This document shows, in pieces, positions 35,863-42,422 of a stretch of DNA of 42,422 nt; position 1 is the first letter of the stretch; the number at the start of each line of letters is the position of its first letter. This DNA comes from Bacillota bacterium (GTDB lineage: Bacteria; Bacillota; Sulfobacillia; Sulfobacillales; Sulfobacillaceae), in contig JAJZAN010000018.1 in the NCBI GenBank assembly GCA_021799435.1, positions 1 through 42,422 of the forward strand. Direction: 5' to 3'. The notes beneath the pieces were generated by a model that had not been told where the DNA came from, searched no databases, and saw only the letters and a list, made by a program, of their open reading frames with translations. A program made the translations under genes and the position numbers.

Positions 35863-35895
35863 GGCCCATCCCCTTCGTGCCAACGTCGTGGTGCT

Positions 35896-37149
35896 CTAAT
35901 GATACCGCAACGACAACCATCCACGATGGATATGGCGGACTACGCCCACAACCACAGCCCCGAGCGCTAAACTGGCGACTGACAGAATCACCATGATTAT
36001 ACTGAGATGAAATCCATCCATCATCATACCGCCGGGCGCCCCTTGAACAAGGAAATCGCGCGAGGAAAACGCGGGCAGCGCCAGACCTCCGAAGACTGCC
36101 TCCACCGGACGGTAAAACACGACGGTCATAATCCCGGCGTACACGGCGTGCATCAGCCGCGCTGCGAAATAGGGCTTCATCGAAATATCGGTGTCCGCGA
36201 GTACCGAGGCCACCTGTCCATGTACCGAAAGACCGGACCAAGCGATGATCCCCGAAACCAGCACCAGTCTTTGAATTAGGGGAGCTGCCGTGTGAGCCGC
36301 GGCGGCGGAACCCAAGTCGATCTCGAATAACCCTTGAATGGCGGCATTGATTAAATGCGGCGACATTCCCAAAAGATGCAGGAGCGCCCCAAACGGAATC
36401 TCAAGCAGACCCATCAATCCCGTAGCGGTCAACACGCGAATGAGCACGGCAAACAAAACCATAAAGCTCATGATCATGAAAAGCGTAGACACCGAATCCG
36501 AGATGGCCTCGTTCAGCACCTTGCCCATGGAGCGGCCGTCTTCGGCACGTCCCCGCATCATGGCATCAACAGCACGCCTATGAATACCTCGGGGCACCAT
36601 TCCTTCGGGATTCTTGGGCTTTTCATGCCTCTTATAGAATCTAAACGTGAGCCCAACCATCAACACCGAAGCATAGTGCGCCATAGCCAACACGGCCCCT
36701 AAAGCCGGCTGGCCAAACATGCCCACGGCTACCGCACCAAAAATGAAAAGCGGATCCGCACTGTTAGAAAATGCCAAAAGTCGCTCGCCCTCGGTCTTCG
36801 TGCAGAGGTCCTGCTTGCGGAATTTGGCCGTGAGCACCGCATCCATGGGATAACCCGCGGCCAGCCCCATGGAGAACACAAAGGAGCCCACCCCCGGGAC
36901 ATTGAAGATAGGGCGCATCAGGGGCTCGAACCAGACGCCTAAATAATGCACCATCCCGGTAGAGAGCAAGACATCCGACAGAATAAAAAAGGGAAGCAGT
37001 GAAGGGAATACCACTTCAAAAAACAGCTTCAACGCCCCCACCGTGGCGTGATAGCCATGCTCTGAGAAGACAATCAGCATGATAGTTAACAGCAGCATGG
37101 TAAATCCGGTGATCATCGTCGCTGTGCGATTCGGCTGTTTCGCGTCCAT
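35896..37149 (-). CDS. ylbJ: sporulation integral membrane protein YlbJ
   Basis: 417 aa with eight or more TM helices in two nucleoside-recognition (Gate-like) halves. Features are the early FFEVVFPSLLPFFILSDVL, GLAAGYPMDAVLTA, LLAFSNSADPLFIFGAVAVGMF and, in the second half, FEIDLGSAAAA and GIIAWSGLSVHGQVASVL. YlbJ is needed for spore cortex formation in Bacillus, so it suggests the host is an endospore former. Start ATG 37149 follows GAGGTGG. A 7-bp inverted repeat (CTGGGAC 37165-37171, GTCCCAG 37187-37193) lies in its leader. Confidence 0.9.
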   Translation of the reverse strand: MDAKQPNRTATMITGFTMLLLTIMLIVFSEHGYHATVGALKLFFEVVFPSLLPFFILSDVLLSTGMVHYLGVWFEPLMRPIFNVPGVGSFVFSMGLAAGYPMDAVLTAKFRKQDLCTKTEGERLLAFSNSADPLFIFGAVAVGMFGQPALGAVLAMAHYASVLMVGLTFRFYKRHEKPKNPEGMVPRGIHRRAVDAMMRGRAEDGRSMGKVLNEAISDSVSTLFMIMSFMVLFAVLIRVLTATGLMGLLEIPFGALLHLLGMSPHLINAAIQGLFEIDLGSAAAAHTAAPLIQRLVLVSGIIAWSGLSVHGQVASVLADTDISMKPYFAARLMHAVYAGIMTVVFYRPVEAVFGGLALPAFSSRDFLVQGAPGGMMMDGFHLSIIMVILSVASLALGAVVVGVVRHIHRGWLSLRYH

Positions 37150-37179
37150 TCCGCCACCTCGATCCTGGGACTTCCCTTC

Positions 37180-37383
37180 ATGCTATGTCCCAGAAAAGAA
37201 GGGTATGACGCGACGCGGTGGTCTATGGTGACACGGCAATGGGGACACGAGGTAAAGGCAACCAATCTCCGAACAATGGCCGTAGGCGGAGCTGCCAACG
37301 TCCGAGTCTGGGGTCCCGTTGCTAGGGGACTAACGCCCCCGTATGCAGTTGATTCGCCACACAAAGTAAATAGACACCGGTGA
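37180..37383 (+). pseudogene. decayed TnpB C-terminal fragment
   Basis: The reading from 37180 gives 67 aa, of which RQWGHEVKATNLRTMAVGGAAN lines up with the end of TnpB proteins, where the third RuvC motif reads HDRDxNAAxNLR. In this window the intact TnpB reads HDRDINAAINLRTVAESS. The rest of the gene and the zinc-finger cysteines are gone. The identification is inference from pattern; the sequence is not long enough to be certain. No intact recombinase gene lies next to it. Confidence 0.45.
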
Positions 37384-37395
37384 GTAGTCCGACTC

Positions 37396-37425
37396 TCCCT
37401 ACATGGGCGGCTGCTCCCGTAGGGG
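37396..37425 (+). ncRNA. hairpin after the TnpB remnant, possible guide RNA end
   Basis: TCCCTAC (37396-37402) pairs with GTAGGGG (37419-37425), with GGG/CCC continuing the stem inside around an 8-base loop. Placed after a TnpB C-terminal fragment, it may be what is left of an element right end or omega RNA. The stretch from 37426 to 37533 has nothing else I can name. Confidence 0.3.
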
Positions 37426-37533
37426 GGATCCGTAGGCGACAAGGACTTTTCATCGTTATGATGCCGACAACTCCTATTCGACGTGTGCGACCTGTGACAG
37501 GAACTGGCGTTCGCGTGCGCGGGTGCTCCTTTT

Positions 37534-38014
37534 TTAGGATTTGTACCGGTGAACTAAATCGCCTCCGTGGGCCGCGGTGAAAAGCATCAGGATCACGGCG
37601 CCTGCCACCAAGAGCCCCGACCAGAGAGTAAGTCGGCCACGGCCGGCCCAGGCCCCAGCATGTTCTATCTGGGCGCGGCGCGCATTGAACTGGGGCAGGG
37701 CTTGCGTGACCCATGCCAGAGCCGTTAAACCCGTTGCCGTATACGCATCCCAGTGCGTGCCGCCTAATGAGGGATTTCACGGCCGGCGTTTGAGAAGTCA
37801 AAGCCGCCGCCACGTTGCTGGTTATCAGGGCTCCGATAAGACTCAACAGCGCAAAGGTCAGGACCCAAAGGCTGGCGCGGTCGAAAAACCGATCCGGCCG
37901 TGGCCCAAGAAGGACGCCCAGTGCGTCGATGAGAAAGGTTAAACTTAAAAAGCGATGGGAAATGACGATCGTGGAGTGAATGATGCCAAAGTGAGCGCTG
38001 ATGTGAATCGCCAT
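37534..38014 (-). pseudogene. membrane protein gene broken by a frameshift (DUF2231-like)
   Basis: The first part, from ATG 38014 (after GGAGGACC), reads a good membrane protein: AHFGIIHSTIVISHRFLSL, FLIDALGVLLG and WVLTFALLSLIGALITSNVAAAL. Around 37770-37790 the sense frame changes: continuing frame gives Arg/Gly/Pro-rich junk, whereas the next frame reads GGTHWDAYTATGLTALAWVTQ then LTLWSGLLVAGAVILMLFTAA and stops at 37534. Together these make a four-TM protein of about 160 aa resembling DUF2231-type proteins. Either a real frameshift mutation or a base error in the sequence; the upstream TGA in the second frame limits the site to about 20 bases. Confidence 0.6.
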
Positions 38015-38288
38015 CCCGAGGTCCTCCGTGGCCCTATCCCGGTACGGGAATAGCCGGACTCCGCGATCACCCCCCGCATGAGCAGGGGACTGGGGCCCGA
38101 TGACCGAAGAGCCCGACCACCATCATGGGGCACACGGGGGTCATTCCGATCCCGCCCGCTCATCATGGGGACCATCGCAGCGTCTGAGTGCCGGTTAGAG
38201 TCTCGGGGAAACGATCGGGCCCACATGTCTACGGTGACTACACTCGGCGTTTTTTAAGGGTTGACCAACCCAATAATTCATATAGCGG

Positions 38289-38468
38289 TCACCAACCAAA
38301 TCCCGCGGCGGCAATAAGCCACATCCCGCCAATGGCCCCTAGACCAGGAATCGTCCACCTCGGGAACGAAAAATACGTGGGCAGGACCAGTAACAAAGGT
38401 CCCGCCACTCCCCGACTAATCCTGTCGATGCCACCGATATTACGGGTCAAACAATAGGGGTCTTTCAT
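38289..38468 (-). CDS. small DUF2892/YgaP-like membrane protein
   Basis: 59 aa. NIGGIDRISRGVAGPLLL is the hallmark N-terminus of DUF2892 proteins (N-x-G-x-x-DR-x-x-R), followed by a second hydrophobic segment ending GGMWLIAAAGFGW. Start ATG 38468 lies 10 bases after AAGGAG. It is shorter than usual, lacking the family's final GFCP-type tail, and may be truncated. The 274 bases from 38015 to 38288 contain no further gene I can support. Confidence 0.6.
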   Translation of the reverse strand: MKDPYCLTRNIGGIDRISRGVAGPLLLVLPTYFSFPRWTIPGLGAIGGMWLIAAAGFGW

Positions 38469-39117
38469 GGGTTCTCTTCTCCTTCCGCCCTTTAAGGTCT
38501 CGACCACTAGCCTATCCGCACAAAAGGTCTTTATACCGTGCCTTACAAGGGATGGCGCGAGGGGCTTCAGCACCCCTACCGTGAAAGCGTGTGAAGACAA
38601 CGCTTGTCGGCTTTTTCCGGTTTTTATCCCTTAAGCCGGGGTATTGCACTTCTTGATGTGTCCGCCGGGTACGCGCCCACGCGACCGATGCTCTATGATC
38701 TGCCAGACCGCTTGGCAACACTGGCCCGCCAGTCGGAGGCACGCTTGGCCGCACTACGGCAGACACCCTGACAGCACGGGAAGACGGCCGTTGGAAGAAA
38801 ACCCTTGGTTTCATAGTCATCGAGCGTTTGGCCTGTTCGCGCAACCCGCCACATCCTCTATTGTTCGCGATGACCGGATATCGGGCGTGGTGGACTCCCG
38901 TTTGGCGCAATAGGCGCTGTCATCGTCCCCGGCGGTCATCGCACACCCACCGACCCCGTGCCGACCAGTCGCACCGTGCTCTCCGGACGGAACCGCTGCG
39001 GGTGCCCGGGCCATGGCTCGGCACATCGCACCGGGCTTCTGGGAAAAGACCAAGACTAAGCCGGCGCGTCCCATCCCGCCTGGCCGAGTCTCCGGTAACA
39101 TACGCCCTGCACTGCCA
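38469..39117. other. gene-poor stretch with degenerate reading frames
   Basis: About 650 bases with no convincing gene. A short frame at 38688 reads MLYDLPDRLATLARQSEARL and stops after 27 codons; a second frame continues as protein-like text to 38911. This looks like a broken small gene, but I recognise no family. Frames on the minus strand are Arg/Pro-rich and look like chance. Confidence 0.4.
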
Positions 39118-39123
39118 TATTAT
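39118..39123 (+). promoter_or_regulatory. candidate -10 box of the ferritin-like gene
   Basis: TATTAT (39118-39123) lies 26 bases upstream of the start at 39149; a -35 candidate TAACAT lies 16 bases further up and matches poorly. Confidence 0.4.
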
Positions 39124-39148
39124 GGGAACCAGAAAGGAGAGTTGCACC

Positions 39149-39571
39149 ATGACTGATGTCGTAACCGACACGAGCTTCATTGACGATATTCAGGAGTCCA
39201 TCCAAGATGAACTCTCGGACGTGGCCTTTTACGCCGGTATCGCCAACGAAAGCCCCGATGACATCTCGCGCTTGATTATTACGAGCATCATCGGCGACGA
39301 GTATGCGCACGCGCGCACCCAGGCCGCGCTCCTCCACGAGTTAAATCCGGAGAGTGCGGGAGCACCCCCGATGACGCCGCCGCCCAACACGGGCTACCGG
39401 GAAGATATCCTGGTGGCCATTGCGGGCGAGACGAGCGCCGTGGCGCGGTATGCCGAGCTTGCGGCCGAGGCCCCCACACTCACCATCCGGTATCTCCTCA
39501 CCTCCATTCTGGGGGATGAGTATGGGCACATTCGCACCTGGTTTGCGCTGCTACAAAACCTCGACGCATAA
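39149..39571 (+). CDS. ferritin-like diiron protein with two repeated halves
   Basis: 140 aa, all-helical. Two similar halves each carry an E-x(6)-Y helix and an I-G/L-G-DE-Y-x-H-x-R helix: E21 with E51/H54, and E94 with E124/H127. This is the ligand set of a four-helix ferritin-like diiron site (rubrerythrin-type core), made here from an internal duplication joined by a Pro/Gly-rich linker at about residues 66-84. No signal peptide. Start ATG 39149 follows AAAGGAGA. A longer reading from 38828 is Arg/Pro-rich and not supported. Likely role: iron or peroxide handling. Confidence 0.82.
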   Translation: MTDVVTDTSFIDDIQESIQDELSDVAFYAGIANESPDDISRLIITSIIGDEYAHARTQAALLHELNPESAGAPPMTPPPNTGYREDILVAIAGETSAVARYAELAAEAPTLTIRYLLTSILGDEYGHIRTWFALLQNLDA

Positions 39572-39854
39572 GCGCCGCCTCATGCTCTTCGGGAAAGGCT
39601 TCCAATAGACCCACACCATACGTCCTCAGCGGGCCACGGCGCCCGCTGAGCACTGTGGTGGGGTTCCGTAACACGGTAACGATGAGCCGGGCGTAATGGC
39701 ACCCACTGCCTAAGGCATTATCGCCCCCGTTACCCGGCTATTGATCATGCGAACTGTTGCGCGATACATCTATCGGATGGCTGGACACGAGCGCATCTTC
39801 GGACGTAAACGCTGGGTGATGACACATCGCAAGTTTGTTGCTTCAACCAGGGCC
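39572..39854. other. intergenic stretch with hairpins
   Basis: A perfect 10-bp hairpin CTCAGCGGGC (39625-39634) with GCCCGCTGAG (39641-39650) follows the ferritin-like gene and may end its transcript, although no T-run follows. A weaker long-range pair AGCCGGG/CCCGGCT lies near 39680-39742. No gene is supported. Confidence 0.5.
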
Positions 39855-41093
39855 TCACAACACCCGTGTCCAGCGAACCCCCGCATCCTTCGTGCGATAG
39901 ATCGCGGCGTGGCCATTCTGCCGCACGAGCAGAAATCCGGCCGCTGCGGACACCCGGTTGAAATTCACCACGGTCCCGGCCGGCAACGTGCTCGCCGCCC
40001 ATGCGTGACCGCCATCCGCCGTCCGATACAGGTCCGATCCCAGCACGACCCACCCGTTCTGCGACGTGATCCACGCCTGAAAGATGATCCCGGGCTGTTG
40101 TGGCAAAATGGCATCGGGCGTATGGGGTAACATGTGCCACGTCTGCCCCCCGTTGGTACTCTGCTCTAACCGCCACCACGCTTTGGTCGGGGAGGTCTTC
40201 GACGGAAACGCCCGCTGCATCACCACCGGCACGACCATCTCCCGGGTATGGGGGACAATCGCCGGGTCCATGACAATGGTCGACCAATTGCTCGCCAGCA
40301 AGGGCAGCGGTGAGCGGGGCGATGACCACGTGTCCCCTCCGTTGGCCGTCACAATGAGGGATGCGCTATGGGGTCCGGAGGCAATGTTGCTCCCGCCCGC
40401 CAACACGCCGACCGAGCCGGTGGCAAAAGCGAGCCCCGCCGTCGCACTCATTGCGCCGTCAAAGACCGCATGCCATCCCGGGCGCTGTACGCTGGTGCGC
40501 CACACACGGATCTCGACATGTCCCGCCAAGCCTTGCGACGCGGCCACAATCCACGCATCGCGATTGCCCACGGCGGCCACCCGGGTGAGTCCCAAGCCCG
40601 CAGCCACCGCAGGATGGACCATCGTCTCCGTCCACTGCCGCCCGCCGTCCGCCGTGTGCCAGACTTCGATCATATCGTTCCCCCGGCTCACGGTCAGCCA
40701 TGCCGTCCACGCATTGGGAAACGCGACTGAGGTGTCCGATCCGACGAGGTAACCCCCGGCCACCGGACCGAAACGCACCATCGGCGTTAAGGCTCGCGTC
40801 AGTGGGCGGCTCGCCACATTGCGCCACTGGCGCCCGCTGTCCCTTGTTTGGAGTACTTAGCCCTTCGTGTTTATCGCCCAGCCCTGCCGCGCAGACACCA
40901 TATCCAGCGTAATCACCGTCGCAGGCGGCGGCACGCGAGAAGCGGTCGTCGACGGCGTGGCGGAGGTTGCTGCTGAAGGACGGACCGTCGATGGTGAATG
41001 CGGCGCGGACGAGGGGTGCGCTGTCGCTCCACAGCCCGCCATCAAAAAACTCCCCACCAACAAACCCGATACGATCGCCAGATGCTTGTTCAT
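39855..41093 (-). pseudogene. BNR/Asp-box repeat lipoprotein gene with one in-frame stop
   Basis: ATG 41093 (after GGGAGG) starts a lipoprotein signal with lipobox LMAGC (Cys21) and a Ser/Pro/Thr linker, ending GWAINTKG at a TAA (40857-40859). In the same frame translation continues VLQTRDSGRQWRN and on to 39855, giving 412 codons in all. At least six Asp-box motifs (S/T-x-D/N-x-G-x-x-W) are seen, for example HTADGGRQW, STNGGQTW and RTADGGHAW, so the whole is a beta-propeller. A GTG at 40817 could start a shorter product, but without a binding site. One nonsense change separates this from an intact gene; a sequence error is the alternative. Confidence 0.8.
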
Positions 41094-41150
41094 CCTTGGT
41101 GCCTCCCGTGACAGATTTCACCAGGAAAACGTGCATCGTCCCGCGAAGGT

Positions 41151-41181
41151 CACCATAAGCAGTGGTTCACTGCTTATGGTG
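41151..41181. repeat. 14-bp perfect inverted repeat
   Basis: CACCATAAGCAGTG (41151-41164) and CACTGCTTATGGTG (41168-41181) with a 3-base spacer. It lies 58 bases upstream of the broken lipoprotein gene, so it may be an operator or leader hairpin; on the plus strand TTTCATT follows. Confidence 0.7.
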
Positions 41182-41564
41182 TTTCATTCAGGACTCTTTA
41201 ACCAAAAGAGCAGCGGTTGCTTACGGCGCATACGCCCCGAGGGATCCATGTCATTCGCGCCGTAAAGTATTTGGCAGACTCACAGCTATCGGGCCGTCGT
41301 CCTTTGCCTAACCTGCCCCGCGCTATCGGTCTCCTTGATCAGGTAGGAGGAGCCACTTGAGGCGTCTTTTCGGGCCCATGTGTATGCGCCAGCCCTGCAG
41401 GGCCGTTTGTGTCCCTCCCGATGGATGAGCCTCAGCGGGGGCTTCGGGCAGCCACCCTTTACGGATACCGCTGGGAATCGGAACTGGCTCAGGAAGCACA
41501 CGGTCCCAAAAACAATGATCCCCCAACGTCGCTGGAGGACCACCGTCCAGGATACCACGGCGAG
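41182..41564. other. stretch without a supported gene
   Basis: Several overlapping frames of 60-105 codons exist on both strands, but none has a good ribosome binding site or a recognisable motif. It may hold the lipoprotein gene promoter or remains of a mobile element; I see no decisive sign. Confidence 0.4.
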
Positions 41565-42110
41565 TTATCGAGCCATCGACTGCCGTTTCCAGAGCCACAC
41601 GCCTGCACCTAGTCCGAGAAGCGGCAGTCCGGCCGCCCACGGCACTTCGGGCAGTTGTCCATAGGGCAATGCCCCCGTCAGCGAAACCACGTTAGAGTGG
41701 CCCATGGTCTCTTCGTAAGTCGGATCCCGACCGACTTCGGACACGTCTAGATTCTTCGGTTTCTCTGACGCGGGCAGGGCCATGGATACGCTGAACGTGC
41801 GGCTGCCGGCCGCAGTCACAACGAAGCGCTCGGCAAGCGTTCCAGTTCCCAGATTCGGAACGTCATAACTGAACACCGCGTAATCCGTCAGCCCCGTCGC
41901 CGATGTAAGGACCAACCCCGACACCTTCACCGTATACGTGTAGATGTCCTTAATCTGGCCCAACGTGCTTTTCTTCGTCGACACGTGGGGCGGGCTCACG
42001 TAATCAATCGTCAGGGATGAAGTGGCACCGCTCGCAAACGCCGGAGCACTGGCGGCCCCGACTGCCAACAACGCGACTGCCCCCGTCACCAATCGTGAAA
42101 TGCGCTTCAT
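41565..42110 (-). CDS. secreted protein with C-terminal membrane anchor
   Basis: 181 aa. An N-terminal signal peptide (MKRISRLVTGAVALLAVGAASAPAFA, cut near residue 26) is followed by a beta-rich, Ser/Thr-rich domain. The C-terminus has LPEVPW at 153-158, a hydrophobic span to about 174 (AAGLPLLGLGAGVWLW) and KR, the tripartite layout of cell-surface sorting tails; the motif is not LPxTG. Start ATG 42110 follows AGGGG by 9 bases. No relative recognised. Possibly a surface-layer or extracellular structural protein. Confidence 0.7.
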   Translation of the reverse strand: MKRISRLVTGAVALLAVGAASAPAFASGATSSLTIDYVSPPHVSTKKSTLGQIKDIYTYTVKVSGLVLTSATGLTDYAVFSYDVPNLGTGTLAERFVVTAAGSRTFSVSMALPASEKPKNLDVSEVGRDPTYEETMGHSNVVSLTGALPYGQLPEVPWAAGLPLLGLGAGVWLWKRQSMAR

Positions 42111-42310
42111 GCTGTGAACCCCTATCTATCCATTGGTTAAAATCCACACTGACCGAATAGTGGCAATCCGCCCACTACAGGCCCATATTGAGTCTTAATG
42201 AATACCATCGACACTTGCGATTTGGCTCCCCCCTCCCTGCCCTAATCTTTACCCGGAGTGGCAGGTTTAGTAAGCTTTGGAAAAAAGAGGGGCACCTGGC
42301 GCGATTTAGG
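42111..42310. other. upstream region of the anchored protein gene
   Basis: On the minus strand TTGCCA is followed after 18 bases by TTTTAA near 42136, a weak promoter candidate for the gene starting at 42110. No gene is supported here. Confidence 0.35.
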
Positions 42311-42422
42311 GTGTGGCGAAAGCGTTGCCAGAACGGTGGCAGTCAGCTCGACACGTCTGGAGAAGCGCATGACGATAGCCCGTCACGAGACGTGACGGGA
42401 GAAGCCCGTGGCCTGGTTTGTT
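42311..42422. other. structured sequence running off the window, unidentified
   Basis: GTGTGGCGAAAGCG at 42311 is followed by a 5-bp hairpin TGCCA/TGGCA (42326-42341) and an 8-bp perfect hairpin CCCGTCAC/GTGACGGG around GAGAC (42379-42399). The GTGTG start would suit a group II intron 5' end, and the hairpins would suit an IS605-like end, but the window stops too soon to decide. Confidence 0.3.

Noticed and set aside
37322..37533. C-terminal continuation of the broken membrane protein in its first frame
   Set aside because: Arg/Gly/Pro-rich, no hydrophobic segments, while the neighbouring frame carries on the membrane protein.
38512..38910. 132-codon minus-strand frame
   Set aside because: Composition looks random, no binding site, overlaps the start of the small DUF2892-like gene.
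38828..39148. N-terminal extension of the ferritin-like protein
   Set aside because: Arg/Pro-rich text without a binding site; the ATG at 39149 has a good one and fits the domain.
1..42422. CRISPR arrays, tRNA or rRNA genes
   Set aside because: I saw no regularly spaced repeats and no tRNA or rRNA signatures by eye; a small RNA gene could still be missed.

Overview
The window looks like a chromosome segment of a moderately GC-rich, Gram-positive, probably acidophilic and thermophilic Firmicutes-type bacterium. The clues are strong GGAGG-type ribosome binding sites with frequent GTG and TTG starts, a YlbJ-type sporulation membrane protein, a sedolisin (kumamolisin-like S53) protease, lipoproteins with Gram-positive-style signals, and a PcsB/CwlO-like coiled coil in a cell-wall hydrolase. 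Sulfobacillus or a relative would fit, but this is inference from gene types; no rRNA or other taxonomic marker is present.

Layout. (1) 1-2000: an IS607-family element with a serine recombinase and a TnpB nuclease overlapping by 4 bases, followed by a likely guide (omega/re) RNA region. (2) 2124-8675: a membrane protein, an M61 glycyl-aminopeptidase-type protease, a complete group IIC intron with its reverse transcriptase, an S53 protease and a small zinc-ribbon protein. The intron sits immediately 3' of a perfect bidirectional terminator that must once have served the two convergent protease genes. (3) 8721-24440: a polysaccharide or glycoconjugate cluster, nearly all on the minus strand. 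It has two priming sugar-phosphate transferases, a FlaA1/CapD-type dehydratase, a DegT aminotransferase, a Gfo/Idh oxidoreductase, an epimerase, five further glycosyltransferases and an O-antigen ligase/polymerase-like membrane protein. Stop/start overlaps and 1-20 base gaps show long operons; promoters are visible at about 24475, 18523 and 10149. Two unrelated plus-strand membrane protein genes are nested in it. (4) 24656-37149: housekeeping and envelope genes: FtsH, a coiled-coil lytic transglycosylase, a PduX-like GHMP kinase, a lipoprotein, a BadF-type kinase, a NYN-domain protein, a transglutaminase-like secreted protein, a cupin of the phosphoglucose isomerase type, and YlbJ. (5) 37150-42422: a decayed or accessory zone with a TnpB remnant, a frameshifted membrane protein gene, a tiny DUF2892-like protein, a two-repeat ferritin-like protein, a BNR-repeat lipoprotein gene broken by a single in-frame TAA, a 14-bp perfect inverted repeat, and a secreted protein with a C-terminal anchor. 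A structured, unidentified sequence runs off the right edge.

Working together: in the polysaccharide cluster the FlaA1-type dehydratase, DegT aminotransferase and short PglC-type transferase form a plausible route to an amino-sugar that primes a lipid-linked oligosaccharide. The glycosyltransferases extend it and the ligase/polymerase finishes it. No flippase, chain-length regulator or PglD-type acetyltransferase is visible here. No tRNA, rRNA or CRISPR array was seen.
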